Position numbers and translations under genes: made by a program. This document shows positions 24,342 to 33,923 of a stretch of 64,000 nt of DNA, piece after piece; the first letter of the stretch is position 1, and each line of letters begins with the position of its first letter. Under the pieces are notes generated by a model. That model ran no database searches and had not been told where the DNA came from. It was given only the letters and a program-made list of their open reading frames with translations. Where the stretch lies: contig CAMXPV010000003.1 of assembly GCA_947245585.1 (NCBI GenBank), positions 1 to 64,000 on the forward strand, written 5' to 3'. Source of the DNA: an uncultured Lachnospiraceae bacterium. Its GTDB lineage: Bacteria > Bacillota > Clostridia > Lachnospirales > Lachnospiraceae.

Positions 24342-26375
24342 TTACCCCTTCTCTTTTTTTGCACCCTTATAAAATTGCGACGCATATTGAAATCTGTGGT
24401 AGAGTGCGCTTTGATTTGACATTTGTTTGACCGTATTGGTTCTTCTGGTTACAAAGTCATCCAGTTTGCCCATATACTCCTCCTCCGTAATCTCCCCGGA
24501 GGCCACTAACGTGAGGCCCTTCTCCCAACTGGCCGTAAGCCTTGGATCCAGAAGCGGCCTGATGGAACCCGCAACCACCTCGTAAATCATCTCCCCCAAA
24601 AGCGTAGGTGTGATAATCTGCGTCTTTTTATTTAAATTCAAATATTTGATATGTACCAGTTTTTTTAAAATCTCCGCTCTTGTCGCGGAAGTTCCGATCC
24701 CGCTGCCCTTAATCTGCGCCCGCAGTTCCTCGTCCTCAATAAACTGTCCGGCGTTTTCCATCGTGAGAATCATAGTCCCGGAGTTATAACGCTTTGGCGG
24801 GGATGTCTCTCCCTCCTTTTTCTCCAGTGACTTTTTTTCGAGAAAAGAGCCTTTTTTCAACGCGCCCAAAGCCTGCATGAAATCCGCGTCCGCCACGGTG
24901 CCCTGCTCCTCCTCATTCCTCTCCTCTTCAGTATACTCCTCCGTGCGCTTTCTTGCAAAAGAATTTTGCGCAACCTCAAGATATCCCTGCTGTACCTGCA
25001 CCTTAAAGCTTGAAACAAAGGTTTCTTCCCGCAGTTTAGCCGTCAAAGTAACTTTCTGGTAAATTGCCGGCGGGTAAAAAATACTTAAAAATCTTCTTGC
25101 TATGATCTCATAAACCTTGGCTGAAGTCGGATGCAGACTGTTCAATGCCGAAAGCCCCTGTCCCGTTGGAATAATCGCGTAGTGATCTGTGATCTGCTTA
25201 TCGTTCACATATCTGGTTTTGGCGATTCCCTTAAATCCTTCCTCCGCAAGAATTTTCGCCGCATAAGACGCCACCGGTTGGTAATTTTGCAAGCCTTTGA
25301 TATTTTTAGTAATCTCCTTAGCAACTGCTGTGGAAAGGACCCTCGCATCTGTCCTTGGATAGGTGGTCAGTTTTTTCTCGTAAAGTTCCTGTGCGATCCG
25401 CAGGGTTTCATCGGGACTGATCTTAAACAGTTTGGAACAGTCGTTTTGCAGCTCCGCCAGATTGTACAAAAGCGGGGGATTTTTGGTCTCTTTCTTTCGC
25501 TCTATCTTCTCGACAACAGGCTGCTCCTCCTGATTTTCCTGCAAAAAAGCCAAAAATTCGTCTGCGTCCGCCTCCTGCAAAAATCCGTTATCCTTATAAA
25601 TTTTAGGAGACTGAAAATACCTTGACCCCTCCACCGCCTTCCACTCTAGCACACAGTCGTTTCCCTGAATGGCCGCCTGCATCAAAATACGGTAAAAAGG
25701 AATTTTTACAAACTCCCTGATTTCCCGTTCGCGATTAACCACCATGCCAAGCACACAAGTCATCACCCGGCCAACGGAAACCACTGCTTTATCCGCATTC
25801 AAGTAATTTTTAATCGAATAACTGTATTTTAAAGTGAGCGCCCGGGAAAAATTAATTCCCATGAGGTAATCTTCCTTGGCCCGAAGATAGGCGGCGTGGG
25901 AAAGATTGTCGTAGGCCGAAAGGTCCTTGGCCTCCCTGATCCCCCGCAGAATTTCCTCCTCTGTCTGGGAATCAATCCATACACGCCTCCTGTTTTTTCC
26001 CTCCACGCCCGCCTGTTGTTCTACCAGACGGTATATGTACTCGCCCTCCCGCCCGGAATCCGTGCAGACATAGATTGTCTCCACATCTTCCCGGTTCAAC
26101 AGACCACTCACAATGCCAAACTGCTTTTTTACACTGTCAATGACCTCGTATTTAAACTCTTTTGGAATAAAAGGAATTGTCTCCAGAGACCATTTCCTGT
26201 ATTTCTCATCGTAGGCCTCCGGATAGCTCATTGTCACCAAATGGCCTACACACCACGTCACGACTGCCTCCTCAGACTCCATATAGCCGTCGCGGTTCTT
26301 CATATTATATTTTAAAGCCTTTGCGAACTCCTTTGCCACACTGGGCTTCTCCGCAATAAACAAATTCTTTCCCAT
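24342..26375 (-). CDS. topB: DNA topoisomerase III (type IA)
   Basis: Type IA topoisomerase that relaxes and decatenates DNA by single-strand passage. The 677-residue protein has the Toprim start LFIAEKPSVAKEFAKAL with the acidic DSGREGE motif (~residue 107), and the active-site tyrosine in LTTYPRTDAR near residue 317. There is no C-terminal zinc-ribbon array as in TopA. The type III identity rests on overall length and motif context. Part of a run of closely spaced genes (6-21 nt apart) with the beta-helix and ATPase genes. Related TopB proteins also occur on conjugative elements, but no element genes are nearby. Confidence 0.92.
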   Translation of the reverse strand: MGKNLFIAEKPSVAKEFAKALKYNMKNRDGYMESEEAVVTWCVGHLVTMSYPEAYDEKYRKWSLETIPFIPKEFKYEVIDSVKKQFGIVSGLLNREDVETIYVCTDSGREGEYIYRLVEQQAGVEGKNRRRVWIDSQTEEEILRGIREAKDLSAYDNLSHAAYLRAKEDYLMGINFSRALTLKYSYSIKNYLNADKAVVSVGRVMTCVLGMVVNREREIREFVKIPFYRILMQAAIQGNDCVLEWKAVEGSRYFQSPKIYKDNGFLQEADADEFLAFLQENQEEQPVVEKIERKKETKNPPLLYNLAELQNDCSKLFKISPDETLRIAQELYEKKLTTYPRTDARVLSTAVAKEITKNIKGLQNYQPVASYAAKILAEEGFKGIAKTRYVNDKQITDHYAIIPTGQGLSALNSLHPTSAKVYEIIARRFLSIFYPPAIYQKVTLTAKLREETFVSSFKVQVQQGYLEVAQNSFARKRTEEYTEEERNEEEQGTVADADFMQALGALKKGSFLEKKSLEKKEGETSPPKRYNSGTMILTMENAGQFIEDEELRAQIKGSGIGTSATRAEILKKLVHIKYLNLNKKTQIITPTLLGEMIYEVVAGSIRPLLDPRLTASWEKGLTLVASGEITEEEYMGKLDDFVTRRTNTVKQMSNQSALYHRFQYASQFYKGAKKEKG

Positions 26376-26395
26376 AAACTTCCAGCCACCAATTC

Positions 26396-27757
26396 TCAGA
26401 GATCCGAGATCTGCACCAGTTTCAGATTCGCCTTCATTTTAGCCTCCAGATTTAAGCGTTCATCAAACCGGAAAGCCGTATACATATAAACATAGTCTGC
26501 GCTGATTTTCGCTTTTTTCGCATAGAGAAGAAGGTTCTCATAGTCCTCGTAGGTCATGGGTTTCTCCCAATTACACAGACCGATCAGTGTGCGGCCTTCC
26601 CCGTCCTGTGCGATGATATCCAAAGACCCTACCTTGCCTATCCACTCACCGATAGCGCCGCAGTCGATGGGAAGCCGGTGTCTCTCTCCCAGTCCCGACA
26701 GATGCTGTCTGCATACCTGTTTGAAGTAGCCGGAGACATATCGTCTGAAATCCCGCATAATATAATGATTATAGAATTCTCCCACCGAAAGCATCTGCAG
26801 ATCGCTCAGATGGGGGTACATATACGTATAATAAAAATCTACAAAGGGATGGCTGATCCGGTAGATCCCCTTCTGTACATTTTCCTTACCCGCCGTATCA
26901 TAAGAAAAAACTTTCTCTACCAATTCCAGCTCAATCAGATTTTTCAGATACACACTGATCTTTGCCCTGGAAAACTCTGTGTGGAGATAAAGGTCGTTCA
27001 ACTTGTGATCCCCCGCCGCTATGGATGCCATGATGGTGTTATAAACACCCGGCTCCCTGAGCTGCTCCGTGAGAATCCGCTCTCCCTCCTCAAAGAGGAA
27101 ACTGTTACAGTCGAGAATATTGCGGCAAATATTCTGTTGAATCGTGAGCCTGTCGTCAAACTGGTTCCAAAGACCGGGAATCCCCCCTAAAATGGCATAG
27201 GCCTCCACACACTCTTCTATGCGGAAATTGGGGAACCGCGCCACCAGATCGGCAAAGGGCATCTCCTTTATTTTTAACAGTCCGGAAAGCTCGTAAGCTG
27301 CCTCCCCGATCCGGGTAATCATACTGTTTTCAATCCATCCGATGGAGGAACTGACGAGAATCACCATCACATCATCCCGGTTCCACTGGCTGTGCACAAA
27401 AGAAACCAGATCCTTCATAAAAGAATCGCTGGTCCGGACGATATTCTGGAACTCGTCAATTACCAGGACTTTCTTGCCCGTAACCCGGTGGGCAATCTTC
27501 TCAAAAATTTCCTGAAATGAGGGAAATTTATCTATAATGTACCCGTCATGGACAAGCTGCCTTCCCCACTGATATGCCTGTTCTCTCTCCGAACAGGCTC
27601 TGGCAAGATAATAATATCCGGGCCGGTCCTTCATAAATTCCTTTACAAGCGCCGTCTTCCCAATATGCTTTTGTCCGTAAACAATCAAAATCTGACTGCC
27701 GTCCCGGTCATAGTAATTATTCAGATATCCCAGTTCCGTTGTTCTGCCAAGTAACAT
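26396..27757 (-). CDS. AAA-type ATPase with a C-terminal DUF234 nuclease-like domain
   Basis: This belongs to the STAND-like prokaryotic ATPases common in clostridia and archaea. Walker A is GQKHIGKTAL near residue 33, Walker B is KVLVIDEFQN near residue 98, a helix-turn-helix region lies around residues 235-280 (YLHTEFSRAKISVYLKNLIE) and the last ~130 residues resemble the DUF234 restriction-endonuclease-like fold (LDIIAQDGEGRTLIGLCNWEK). Function is unproven; regulatory, defence or chromosome-associated roles have been suggested for the family. It overlaps nothing but is 16 nt from the GGDEF-EAL gene and 20 nt from topB. Confidence 0.8.
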   Translation of the reverse strand: MLLGRTTELGYLNNYYDRDGSQILIVYGQKHIGKTALVKEFMKDRPGYYYLARACSEREQAYQWGRQLVHDGYIIDKFPSFQEIFEKIAHRVTGKKVLVIDEFQNIVRTSDSFMKDLVSFVHSQWNRDDVMVILVSSSIGWIENSMITRIGEAAYELSGLLKIKEMPFADLVARFPNFRIEECVEAYAILGGIPGLWNQFDDRLTIQQNICRNILDCNSFLFEEGERILTEQLREPGVYNTIMASIAAGDHKLNDLYLHTEFSRAKISVYLKNLIELELVEKVFSYDTAGKENVQKGIYRISHPFVDFYYTYMYPHLSDLQMLSVGEFYNHYIMRDFRRYVSGYFKQVCRQHLSGLGERHRLPIDCGAIGEWIGKVGSLDIIAQDGEGRTLIGLCNWEKPMTYEDYENLLLYAKKAKISADYVYMYTAFRFDERLNLEAKMKANLKLVQISDL

Positions 27758-27773
27758 AGTTTCGCCTGCCTCA

Positions 27774-29513
27774 TCATACCTTCGCCGTCAAATCTGCCAG
27801 GAGGTTTTCAATCTCCTCGGCCGGCATCGGTCTGCCTAAATAGTATCCCTGAATAATATCGCACCCAAGTTCCTTCAAATATTGAAACTGCTCCTGCGTC
27901 TCCACGCCTTCCGCTATCGTCTCATATCCAAGCCGTTTCACCATATAGATAATCGACTCCGTGATAATCTTTGTGTTCACATCCGTGAGCAGCGTATCCA
28001 CAAAGGTCTTGTCAATTTTCAGCGTGTCAATGGGAAGTCCCTTCAGGTAGGACAGGGAAGAAAAACCAGTACCGAAATCATCCAGGGATATCTTGACCCC
28101 GACTTCCCTCAGTTCATCCAAACGTTTGCTTATGGTTTCAAAGTCTTCAATCAGAATCGTCTCTGTAATCTCAATCTCAATTTCCTCGGGCTTCACATTA
28201 TACTGACTCAAAATCTGCATCAGGCTGTCGATAAAATCTTTTTGTTTACACTGTACCGCCGATACGTTGAGCGACAAAACCAACGGGTAATGGTACTTAT
28301 TCCGCCATTCCACATAGGTCTGCACACTCTTCTCGATCACCCAGTTTCCGATCGGAACGATGGTGCCATTCTTCTCCGCAATGGGGATGAAAACCGCAGG
28401 GCTGATCATATCACCCTTATTATCCTTCCAACGAATCAACGCCTCCACCCCGCGAAGTCTTTTATCCTTCGCCGCATACTGGGGTTGGAAGTGCATGGTA
28501 AAATTCTGTTCAAACACAACCTCTTTCAGTTTGGTCTGAATGGTCACAGTCTGCAAAAATTCTTCCAGAATAGCCCCGTCAAAATACTGGATCTTATCCT
28601 TGCCCTGGCTCTTGGCCTTAAACATGACGATCTCCGCGCAGTTAATCAACTCAAGCGTTCCTGTGGCCGCCTCCGGATATTCGGAAACACCCACAGACAC
28701 CGTCATGGTAACCTCCTGCCCGTCCATCAGCTTAAAGGGTTTTTCCAACCGTTTCTTGATGACCTGATATATGGTCTCCACGCTTCTGGCGCCGCAGGGA
28801 TCATAGATGGCAATGCAGTAGATGTCCGTACTGAAATGGGAGATCACCACGCGGTCACTCATCAAATCGGACAAATACTGTCCGAAGAGCTGTACCAGAT
28901 CATCCCCTGCGATCAGCCCCATGCCGTCGTTGACTCTGCGAAAATCATCGAAATCCACAAACATCACTGCGACCTTGCACTTCTCCTTTTGGGCACGCCG
29001 CAGAAATTCCCCCAGAAGCCGCACAAAATAATTGCGGTTGTAAAGCCCCGTCATCAAATCGTAGTATGCCATATAGGCAAGCTCATCCTTCTGGGCGTTC
29101 AGCTTGGTCACATCCTTAAACCGAATAATTTTATCCGTGGGATTCCCGTCAGCATCATATACGATATTCACTTCCACCTCTATACAGAGGCTGCTCTCCC
29201 TCAGACGAATCTCAAAAGTCTGCCTCTCCCGGTTCTGTTTTTCAATAAACAATCCTTCTCTCAGCGGAATTTCGTATTTCTCTTCCACGCTTTCATAGAG
29301 TTTGGAGAGATCCTTCATATCCGAAATCGTAAAATCAAAGAAATGTCCCCAGTTGGCTAACGTTCTGACCCTGTCCTCTTTGTAATTGTAATAAATAAAT
29401 GCGCTGTTCGATGTCTCACACAGCAGACGAAACATCTTTTCGTCATCACGCAGCTGCCGATACTCCTGTCCGTTCAGCTTTGTCCCGTTTCCCTTCTCTT
29501 TCGTATCCACCAC
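27774..29513 (-). CDS. PAS-GGDEF-EAL protein, likely cyclic-di-GMP phosphodiesterase
   Basis: A PAS-like N-terminus (residues ~25-135), a GGDEF domain (~145-305) and an EAL domain (~325-570). The GGDEF site is degenerate (HFSTDIY where GGDEF is expected), so cyclase activity is unlikely. The EAL domain keeps GVEALIRW, ISLDDFGTGFSS, DTLKIDKTFV and TIAEGVET, consistent with an active phosphodiesterase. The start at 29513 is a GTG with a weak AAGAG site, so the true start is uncertain. It follows asd with a 68-nt gap and precedes the ATPase gene by 16 nt. Confidence 0.85.
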   Translation of the reverse strand: MVDTKEKGNGTKLNGQEYRQLRDDEKMFRLLCETSNSAFIYYNYKEDRVRTLANWGHFFDFTISDMKDLSKLYESVEEKYEIPLREGLFIEKQNRERQTFEIRLRESSLCIEVEVNIVYDADGNPTDKIIRFKDVTKLNAQKDELAYMAYYDLMTGLYNRNYFVRLLGEFLRRAQKEKCKVAVMFVDFDDFRRVNDGMGLIAGDDLVQLFGQYLSDLMSDRVVISHFSTDIYCIAIYDPCGARSVETIYQVIKKRLEKPFKLMDGQEVTMTVSVGVSEYPEAATGTLELINCAEIVMFKAKSQGKDKIQYFDGAILEEFLQTVTIQTKLKEVVFEQNFTMHFQPQYAAKDKRLRGVEALIRWKDNKGDMISPAVFIPIAEKNGTIVPIGNWVIEKSVQTYVEWRNKYHYPLVLSLNVSAVQCKQKDFIDSLMQILSQYNVKPEEIEIEITETILIEDFETISKRLDELREVGVKISLDDFGTGFSSLSYLKGLPIDTLKIDKTFVDTLLTDVNTKIITESIIYMVKRLGYETIAEGVETQEQFQYLKELGCDIIQGYYLGRPMPAEEIENLLADLTAKV

Positions 29514-29581
29514 AATACTCTTACACCGTCCCCTTCTGACGGCGCCTCCCCCTTATTTTTTATTTATACCCTCATCCCTTT

Positions 29582-30667
29582 TTACTTCTTCGTAATATAT
29601 CCCTTCGCTTTCAGTGTCTCCGCACACAGAACCGCACCCCCTGCGGCCCCGCGGACGGTATTGTGGGAAAGCCCCACAAACTTCCAATCGTATACGCTGT
29701 CTTCACGGATTCGACCCACGCTGATGCCCATACCGTTTTCATAATCCACATCCAGCTTCACCTGCGGACGGTTATCCTCCTCCATCACCTGAATAAACTG
29801 TTTTGGCGCACTGGGAAGCTGCAGTTCCTGCGGCAAGCCCTTAAAGTTTACCAACTTTTCCACAAGCTGTTCTTTTGTGGGCTTTTTCCTAAACTTGACA
29901 AACACCGCCGCCGTGTGGCCGTTCAGCACGGGGACGCGGATACACTGACAGGTAATCACAGGGCTTACAGCAGGAACAATCTCGCCGTTCTCCACTTTTC
30001 CCCAGATCCGCAGAGGCTCTTTCTCGCTCTTCTCCTCCTCGCCGCCAATATAAGGAATCACGTTCTCCACCATCTCCGGCCAGTCCTTAAAGGTCTTGCC
30101 CGCACCGGAGATCGCCTGATAAGTGGTAGCTACCACCTCGTAGGGCTCAAACTCCTTCCATGCGGTAAGAACCGGCGCGTAGCTCTGAATCGAGCAGTTG
30201 GGTTTCACGGCGATAAAGCCGCGCTTCGTGCCAAGCCGTTTCTTCTGCGACTCTATCACATCAAAATGCTCCGGGTTGATCTCCGGCACCACCATAGGCA
30301 CATCCGGCGTCCAACGGTGGGCGCTGTTATTGGAAACCACAGGCGTTTCCGTCTTCGCGTACTCTTCCTCGATCTTCTTAATCTCATCCTTGGTCATATC
30401 CACCGCGGAGAACACAAAATCCACCTCCGCCGCCACCTGATCGACCTCATTCACATTTTTGACCACAATATTTTTAACCGCCTCCGGCATGGGCGTATCC
30501 ATCTTCCATCTCTCGCCCACCGCCTCCTGATAGGTCTTGCCCGCCGATCTGGGGCTGGCCGCGATTGTGGTAACCTCAAACCACGGATGGTTCTCCAAAA
30601 GGGCGATAAAACGCTGTCCCACCATGCCTGTTCCACCTAAAATTCCTACTTTTAACTTGTCGCTCAT
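29582..30667 (-). CDS. asd: Aspartate-semialdehyde dehydrogenase
   Basis: NADPH-dependent reduction of aspartyl phosphate to aspartate semialdehyde, the branch point for lysine/diaminopimelate, threonine and methionine. The 361-residue protein has the nucleotide-binding GILGGTGMVGQRF, the active-site Cys in VKPNCSIQ near residue 153, and AAGGAVLCAETL near the end. It belongs to the longer archaeal/fungal-type branch, not the ~330-residue enterobacterial type. It lies 15 nt downstream of argH, so the two are probably cotranscribed, an amino-acid biosynthesis pairing. Confidence 0.95.
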   Translation of the reverse strand: MSDKLKVGILGGTGMVGQRFIALLENHPWFEVTTIAASPRSAGKTYQEAVGERWKMDTPMPEAVKNIVVKNVNEVDQVAAEVDFVFSAVDMTKDEIKKIEEEYAKTETPVVSNNSAHRWTPDVPMVVPEINPEHFDVIESQKKRLGTKRGFIAVKPNCSIQSYAPVLTAWKEFEPYEVVATTYQAISGAGKTFKDWPEMVENVIPYIGGEEEKSEKEPLRIWGKVENGEIVPAVSPVITCQCIRVPVLNGHTAAVFVKFRKKPTKEQLVEKLVNFKGLPQELQLPSAPKQFIQVMEEDNRPQVKLDVDYENGMGISVGRIREDSVYDWKFVGLSHNTVRGAAGGAVLCAETLKAKGYITKK

Positions 30668-30682
30668 TTTTTCATTTCCTCC

Positions 30683-32080
30683 TCATTCTGTTTCCTCTTG
30701 CCAATCTCTTGCCAAATATTCTCTGTGCATCCGTATGACCTCCCGCATGGCTTCCGGTCCCGGCGCACCGATTGTCAGTCTCTTCTCCACACAAGTTTTC
30801 AGGCTGACTGCCTCATAAATATCCTCCTCAAAGACAGGACTGATCTCCTTAAGCTCTTCCATGGAAAGTTCATCTATGCCGCAGTTCTTTTCTATACAAA
30901 AGAGCACCAACCTGCCAATAATACCGTGGGCATCCCGGAACGGAACTCCCTTCCCCACCAGATAGTCCGCCGCGTCAGTGGCATTGGTGAAGCCCATCAT
31001 GGCGCTCTTTTCCATCACATCCTTGTTAAACTTCATGGTGCGGACCATACCCTCAAACAGGGCAAGACACCCTTTCGCCGTGTCGATGGCATCAAAGGTC
31101 AGTTCTTTGTCTTCCTGCATATCTTTGTTATAAGCAAGGGGAATCCCCTTCATGGTCGTGAGCATGGACATGAGCGCGCCGTAAACCCGCCCTGTCTTGC
31201 CCCGCACCAGTTCGGCGATATCCGGGTTTTTCTTCTGGGGCATAATACTGCTGCCCGTGGAATAGGCATCGTCAATCTCCACAAAACGGTACTCGTTGGA
31301 GTTCCAGATGATGATCTCCTCACAGAAACGGCTCAGATGCATCATAATCGTGGAAAGCGCCGCTAAAAATTCGATCACATAATCTCTGTCGGACACCGAA
31401 TCCATGCTGTTTAAAGTAGGTCCCTCAAACCCCAAAAGCGATGCCGTATAACTTCTGTCAAGCGGATACGTCGTACCTGCAAGCGCTCCCGCCCCAAGCG
31501 GACAATAGTTCATCCGATAAAAAATATCCTTAAGCCGCGACCGATCCCGCTTAAACATCTCAAAATAAGCGCCTACGTGATGCGCAAGCGTTACCGGCTG
31601 CGCTTTCTGCAGATGGGTAAAGCCGGGCATATACGTCTCCGTATTATCTTCCATAATCTTTAACAGCGTAGTCAAAAGCGCTTTCAGCAACCCGTCCGTT
31701 TGGAGCACTTCCACCCTGATATACAGCCGCATATCAAGCGCAACCTGATCGTTACGGCTTCTTCCGGTATGCAGCTTCTTGCCCGCATCCCCAATCCTCT
31801 CAATCAGATTGGCTTCCACAAAGCTGTGAATGTCCTCGTATTCCTCTGTAATAAGGAGTTTACCGGACTCCACGTCTTCCCGGATTCCGGTCAGACCCTT
31901 TAAAATCGCATCCTTCTCCTCCTTTGTCAGAATCCCCTGCTTTGCAAGCATCACCACATGGGCAATACTGCCCTCGATATCCTGTTTCAAGAATTTCTGG
32001 TCAAAGGAGATGGAGGCGTTAAAGTTATATACAAGCTGATCCGTCTCCTTTGTGAAACGGCCACCCCACAACTGTGCCAT
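30683..32080 (-). CDS. argH: Argininosuccinate lyase
   Basis: Last step of arginine synthesis: argininosuccinate to arginine and fumarate. The 465-residue protein has the fumarase-superfamily signature [12 protein letters not shown] near residue 280 and conserved [14 protein letters not shown] and [12 protein letters not shown] regions. It is the first gene of a minus-strand group continuing into asd. No argG is next to it here. The ATG is followed by the typical MAQLWGGRF start of the family. Confidence 0.96.
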   Translation of the reverse strand: MAQLWGGRFTKETDQLVYNFNASISFDQKFLKQDIEGSIAHVVMLAKQGILTKEEKDAILKGLTGIREDVESGKLLITEEYEDIHSFVEANLIERIGDAGKKLHTGRSRNDQVALDMRLYIRVEVLQTDGLLKALLTTLLKIMEDNTETYMPGFTHLQKAQPVTLAHHVGAYFEMFKRDRSRLKDIFYRMNYCPLGAGALAGTTYPLDRSYTASLLGFEGPTLNSMDSVSDRDYVIEFLAALSTIMMHLSRFCEEIIIWNSNEYRFVEIDDAYSTGSSIMPQKKNPDIAELVRGKTGRVYGALMSMLTTMKGIPLAYNKDMQEDKELTFDAIDTAKGCLALFEGMVRTMKFNKDVMEKSAMMGFTNATDAADYLVGKGVPFRDAHGIIGRLVLFCIEKNCGIDELSMEELKEISPVFEEDIYEAVSLKTCVEKRLTIGAPGPEAMREVIRMHREYLARDWQEETE

Positions 32081-32187
32081 GCCAAAACCTCCATTTTAAT
32101 TAAATCTAAATTTGATGATACCATAAATTGGATTTCTTTTCAATCAAAACACATATTTTCTTCCCTGTCATAAAATATTCTATACTC

Positions 32188-32242
32188 GTAGTAAACGACT
32201 CATAAGATTTCGGTTCGCGAAAAACATGATGCCGTTAACTAC
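32188..32242 (+). other. Structured 5' leader of the ABC importer genes, unidentified
   Basis: GTAGTAAAC (32188-32196) can pair with GTTAACTAC (32234-32242), nine positions with one A-A mismatch, enclosing a TTTCG/CGAAA hairpin (32208-32222). The element ends just before the AAGGAG site of the ATPase gene. It is too short for a purine or TPP riboswitch and has none of their conserved sequence. It may be a small riboswitch or protein-binding leader, or only a stable fold. Confidence 0.4.
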
Positions 32243-32259
32243 ATAAGGAGCGATTTTCT

Positions 32260-33048
32260 ATGCAGCCAATACTATCTCTGCGGGATGTTTCCTACTCCTA
32301 CCATAATTTGAAGGGGGAAACCCCCGCTCTTTCACACATCAATTTACAAGTTTCGGAAGGCAGCTTCGTCGCGGTCGTAGGTCCCAGCGGCTGCGGAAAG
32401 TCCACGCTTCTTTCCCTCATTGCAGGACTGCTTCCTCCGGAGGACGGCGAAATTCTCTACAGAGGACTTTCCTCCAAAGACTACTGCCCGGATTCCGCCT
32501 TAAAAATCGGCTATATGCTGCAAAGGGACCATCTCTTTGAATGGCGCACGGTCTATCAAAATTTGATTCTCGGTCTGGAACTTACCCACAGTCTCACAAA
32601 GGAAAACACCGATTATATCCTTAAACTTCTGCATGATTACGGGCTCTACAGTTTTAAGGACAAAAAACCTTCCGAACTCTCCGGCGGCATGCGGCAGCGC
32701 GCGGCGCTGATCCGCACCATGGCGATCCGCCCCGATCTCCTCCTTCTCGACGAACCTTTCAGCGCTTTGGATTTTCAAACCCGCCTCTTCGTCTCAGCGG
32801 ACATCGCAAACATCATCCGGGAAACAGGAAAAACTGCACTCCTCATCACCCACGATCTCTCCGAAGCTATCACCTTGGCGGATCGCGTTATCGTCCTTTC
32901 CAAACGTCCTGCCAGTGTAAAACGGGAAATGTCAATCCTTTATGAAATAAGTCGGGAAGACCCCCTCGCCATTCGGAGCACCGCCGCTTATCAGGAATAT
33001 TTTAATCAACTATGGGAGGTATTGACAGATGGGAAAACAACGGTCTAA
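32260..33048 (+). CDS. ABC transporter ATPase, nitrate/sulfonate/taurine (SsuB-like) type
   Basis: The 262-residue ATPase shows Walker A GPSGCGKST, signature LSGGMRQRAALIRTM, Walker B LLLLDEPFSALD and the switch His LLITHDLSEA. It matches the SsuB/TauB/ThiZ class of importers for small sulfonates, nitrogen bases or vitamin precursors. The downstream permease starts 20 nt before its stop codon. No substrate-binding protein gene is present, so the solute is unknown. A structured leader precedes it (32188-32242). Confidence 0.9.
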   Translation: MQPILSLRDVSYSYHNLKGETPALSHINLQVSEGSFVAVVGPSGCGKSTLLSLIAGLLPPEDGEILYRGLSSKDYCPDSALKIGYMLQRDHLFEWRTVYQNLILGLELTHSLTKENTDYILKLLHDYGLYSFKDKKPSELSGGMRQRAALIRTMAIRPDLLLLDEPFSALDFQTRLFVSADIANIIRETGKTALLITHDLSEAITLADRVIVLSKRPASVKREMSILYEISREDPLAIRSTAAYQEYFNQLWEVLTDGKTTV

Positions 33049-33850
33049 CGCACAGCAGCCAGTCTCTGCGCGCCAACAAAATTTCCTGCGCGACCATCAC
33101 CGGCACCATCACAGAATCACTTTCGGAAGATTTCTTCTGCTCTTTTTCTTTCTTGCCTTCTGGGAAGCTGCTTCCCGGCTCGCATGGATTGACAGTTTCT
33201 TCTTCAGCAGCCCCTCCGGCATTATACGATATCTTGGCCAAATGCTTACAGACGGTTCCTTCTTCACCCACACCGGGATCACTCTGTTTGAGACTATCGC
33301 AAGCTTTGTCCTTGTCACCGGCCTAAGTCTTTTCAGCGCCACGCTCCTCTGGTACAAAAACAGCCTCTCCGAAGTTCTGGAACCTTACCTGGTAGTGCTG
33401 AACGCGCTTCCGAAATCAGCTCTCGCGCCCCTGCTCATCGTATGGTTGGGCACCGGGTCAAACACCATCATCGTGGCCGGTATCTCCGTTGCCGTCTTTG
33501 GCTCTATCATCAGTCTTTACACCGGCTTTTGTCAGGTAGACCCGGAAATGTGCAAACTGATCTACACACTGGGCGGGAACCGAAAGGACGCTCTGGTGAA
33601 AGTGATCCTTCCAAGCTCCGTCCCCCTTATTTTAAGCAGTATGAAAGTTAACATCGGCCTGTCCCTGGTGGGCGTCATCATCGGTGAATTTCTGGCTGCA
33701 AGAAGGGGGCTCGGCTATCTGATCATCTATGGCTCACAGGTCTTCCAACTCAACATGGTGATTACTTCCATTATTATCCTGTGTGCCATCGCCATGGTTT
33801 TTTACAAGCTGATTCAGAGTGCGGAGCATTATTACAGGAAAAAGGCATAA
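33029..33850 (+). CDS. ABC transporter permease, SsuC/ThiX-like
   Basis: The 273-residue membrane protein has a basic, His-rich cytosolic N-terminus and about six membrane helices, with the coupling loop GGNRKDALVKVILPSSVP near residue 193 and the C-terminal EFLAARRGLGYLII typical of BPD_transp_1 permeases for taurine/sulfonate/thiamine-precursor import. It overlaps the ATPase gene by 20 nt, so the two are translationally coupled, and is followed directly by a strong terminator. Confidence 0.9.
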   Translation: MGKQRSNAQQPVSARQQNFLRDHHRHHHRITFGRFLLLFFFLAFWEAASRLAWIDSFFFSSPSGIIRYLGQMLTDGSFFTHTGITLFETIASFVLVTGLSLFSATLLWYKNSLSEVLEPYLVVLNALPKSALAPLLIVWLGTGSNTIIVAGISVAVFGSIISLYTGFCQVDPEMCKLIYTLGGNRKDALVKVILPSSVPLILSSMKVNIGLSLVGVIIGEFLAARRGLGYLIIYGSQVFQLNMVITSIIILCAIAMVFYKLIQSAEHYYRKKA

Positions 33851-33859
33851 GAAACGTAA

Positions 33860-33900
33860 AAAATGTGGAAACAGTCTGCTGTCAACTGTCTCCACATTTT
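33860..33900 (+). terminator. Terminator of the ABC importer genes
   Basis: AAAATGTGGA (33860-33869) and ACAGT (33871-33875) pair with ACTGT (33885-33889) and TCCACATTTT (33891-33900), with one mismatch, followed by TATATTG. It also faces the nrdG gene on the opposite strand. Confidence 0.8.
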
Positions 33901-33923
33901 ATATTGTTTGACCTAATGCCGCT

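Noticed and set aside
24342..27757. topB and the ATPase as part of a conjugative element
   Set aside because: No relaxase, integrase, coupling protein or type IV genes are nearby; neighbours are ordinary chromosomal genes.
27882..29360. A 492-codon plus-strand open frame opposite the GGDEF-EAL gene, and a 498-codon one at 41432-42928
   Set aside because: They are antisense shadows of strong minus-strand genes, carry no recognisable motif and have no ribosome binding sites.
32180..32260. TPP or purine riboswitch in front of the ABC importer
   Set aside because: The conserved core sequences are absent and the folded region is too short for a multi-branch aptamer.
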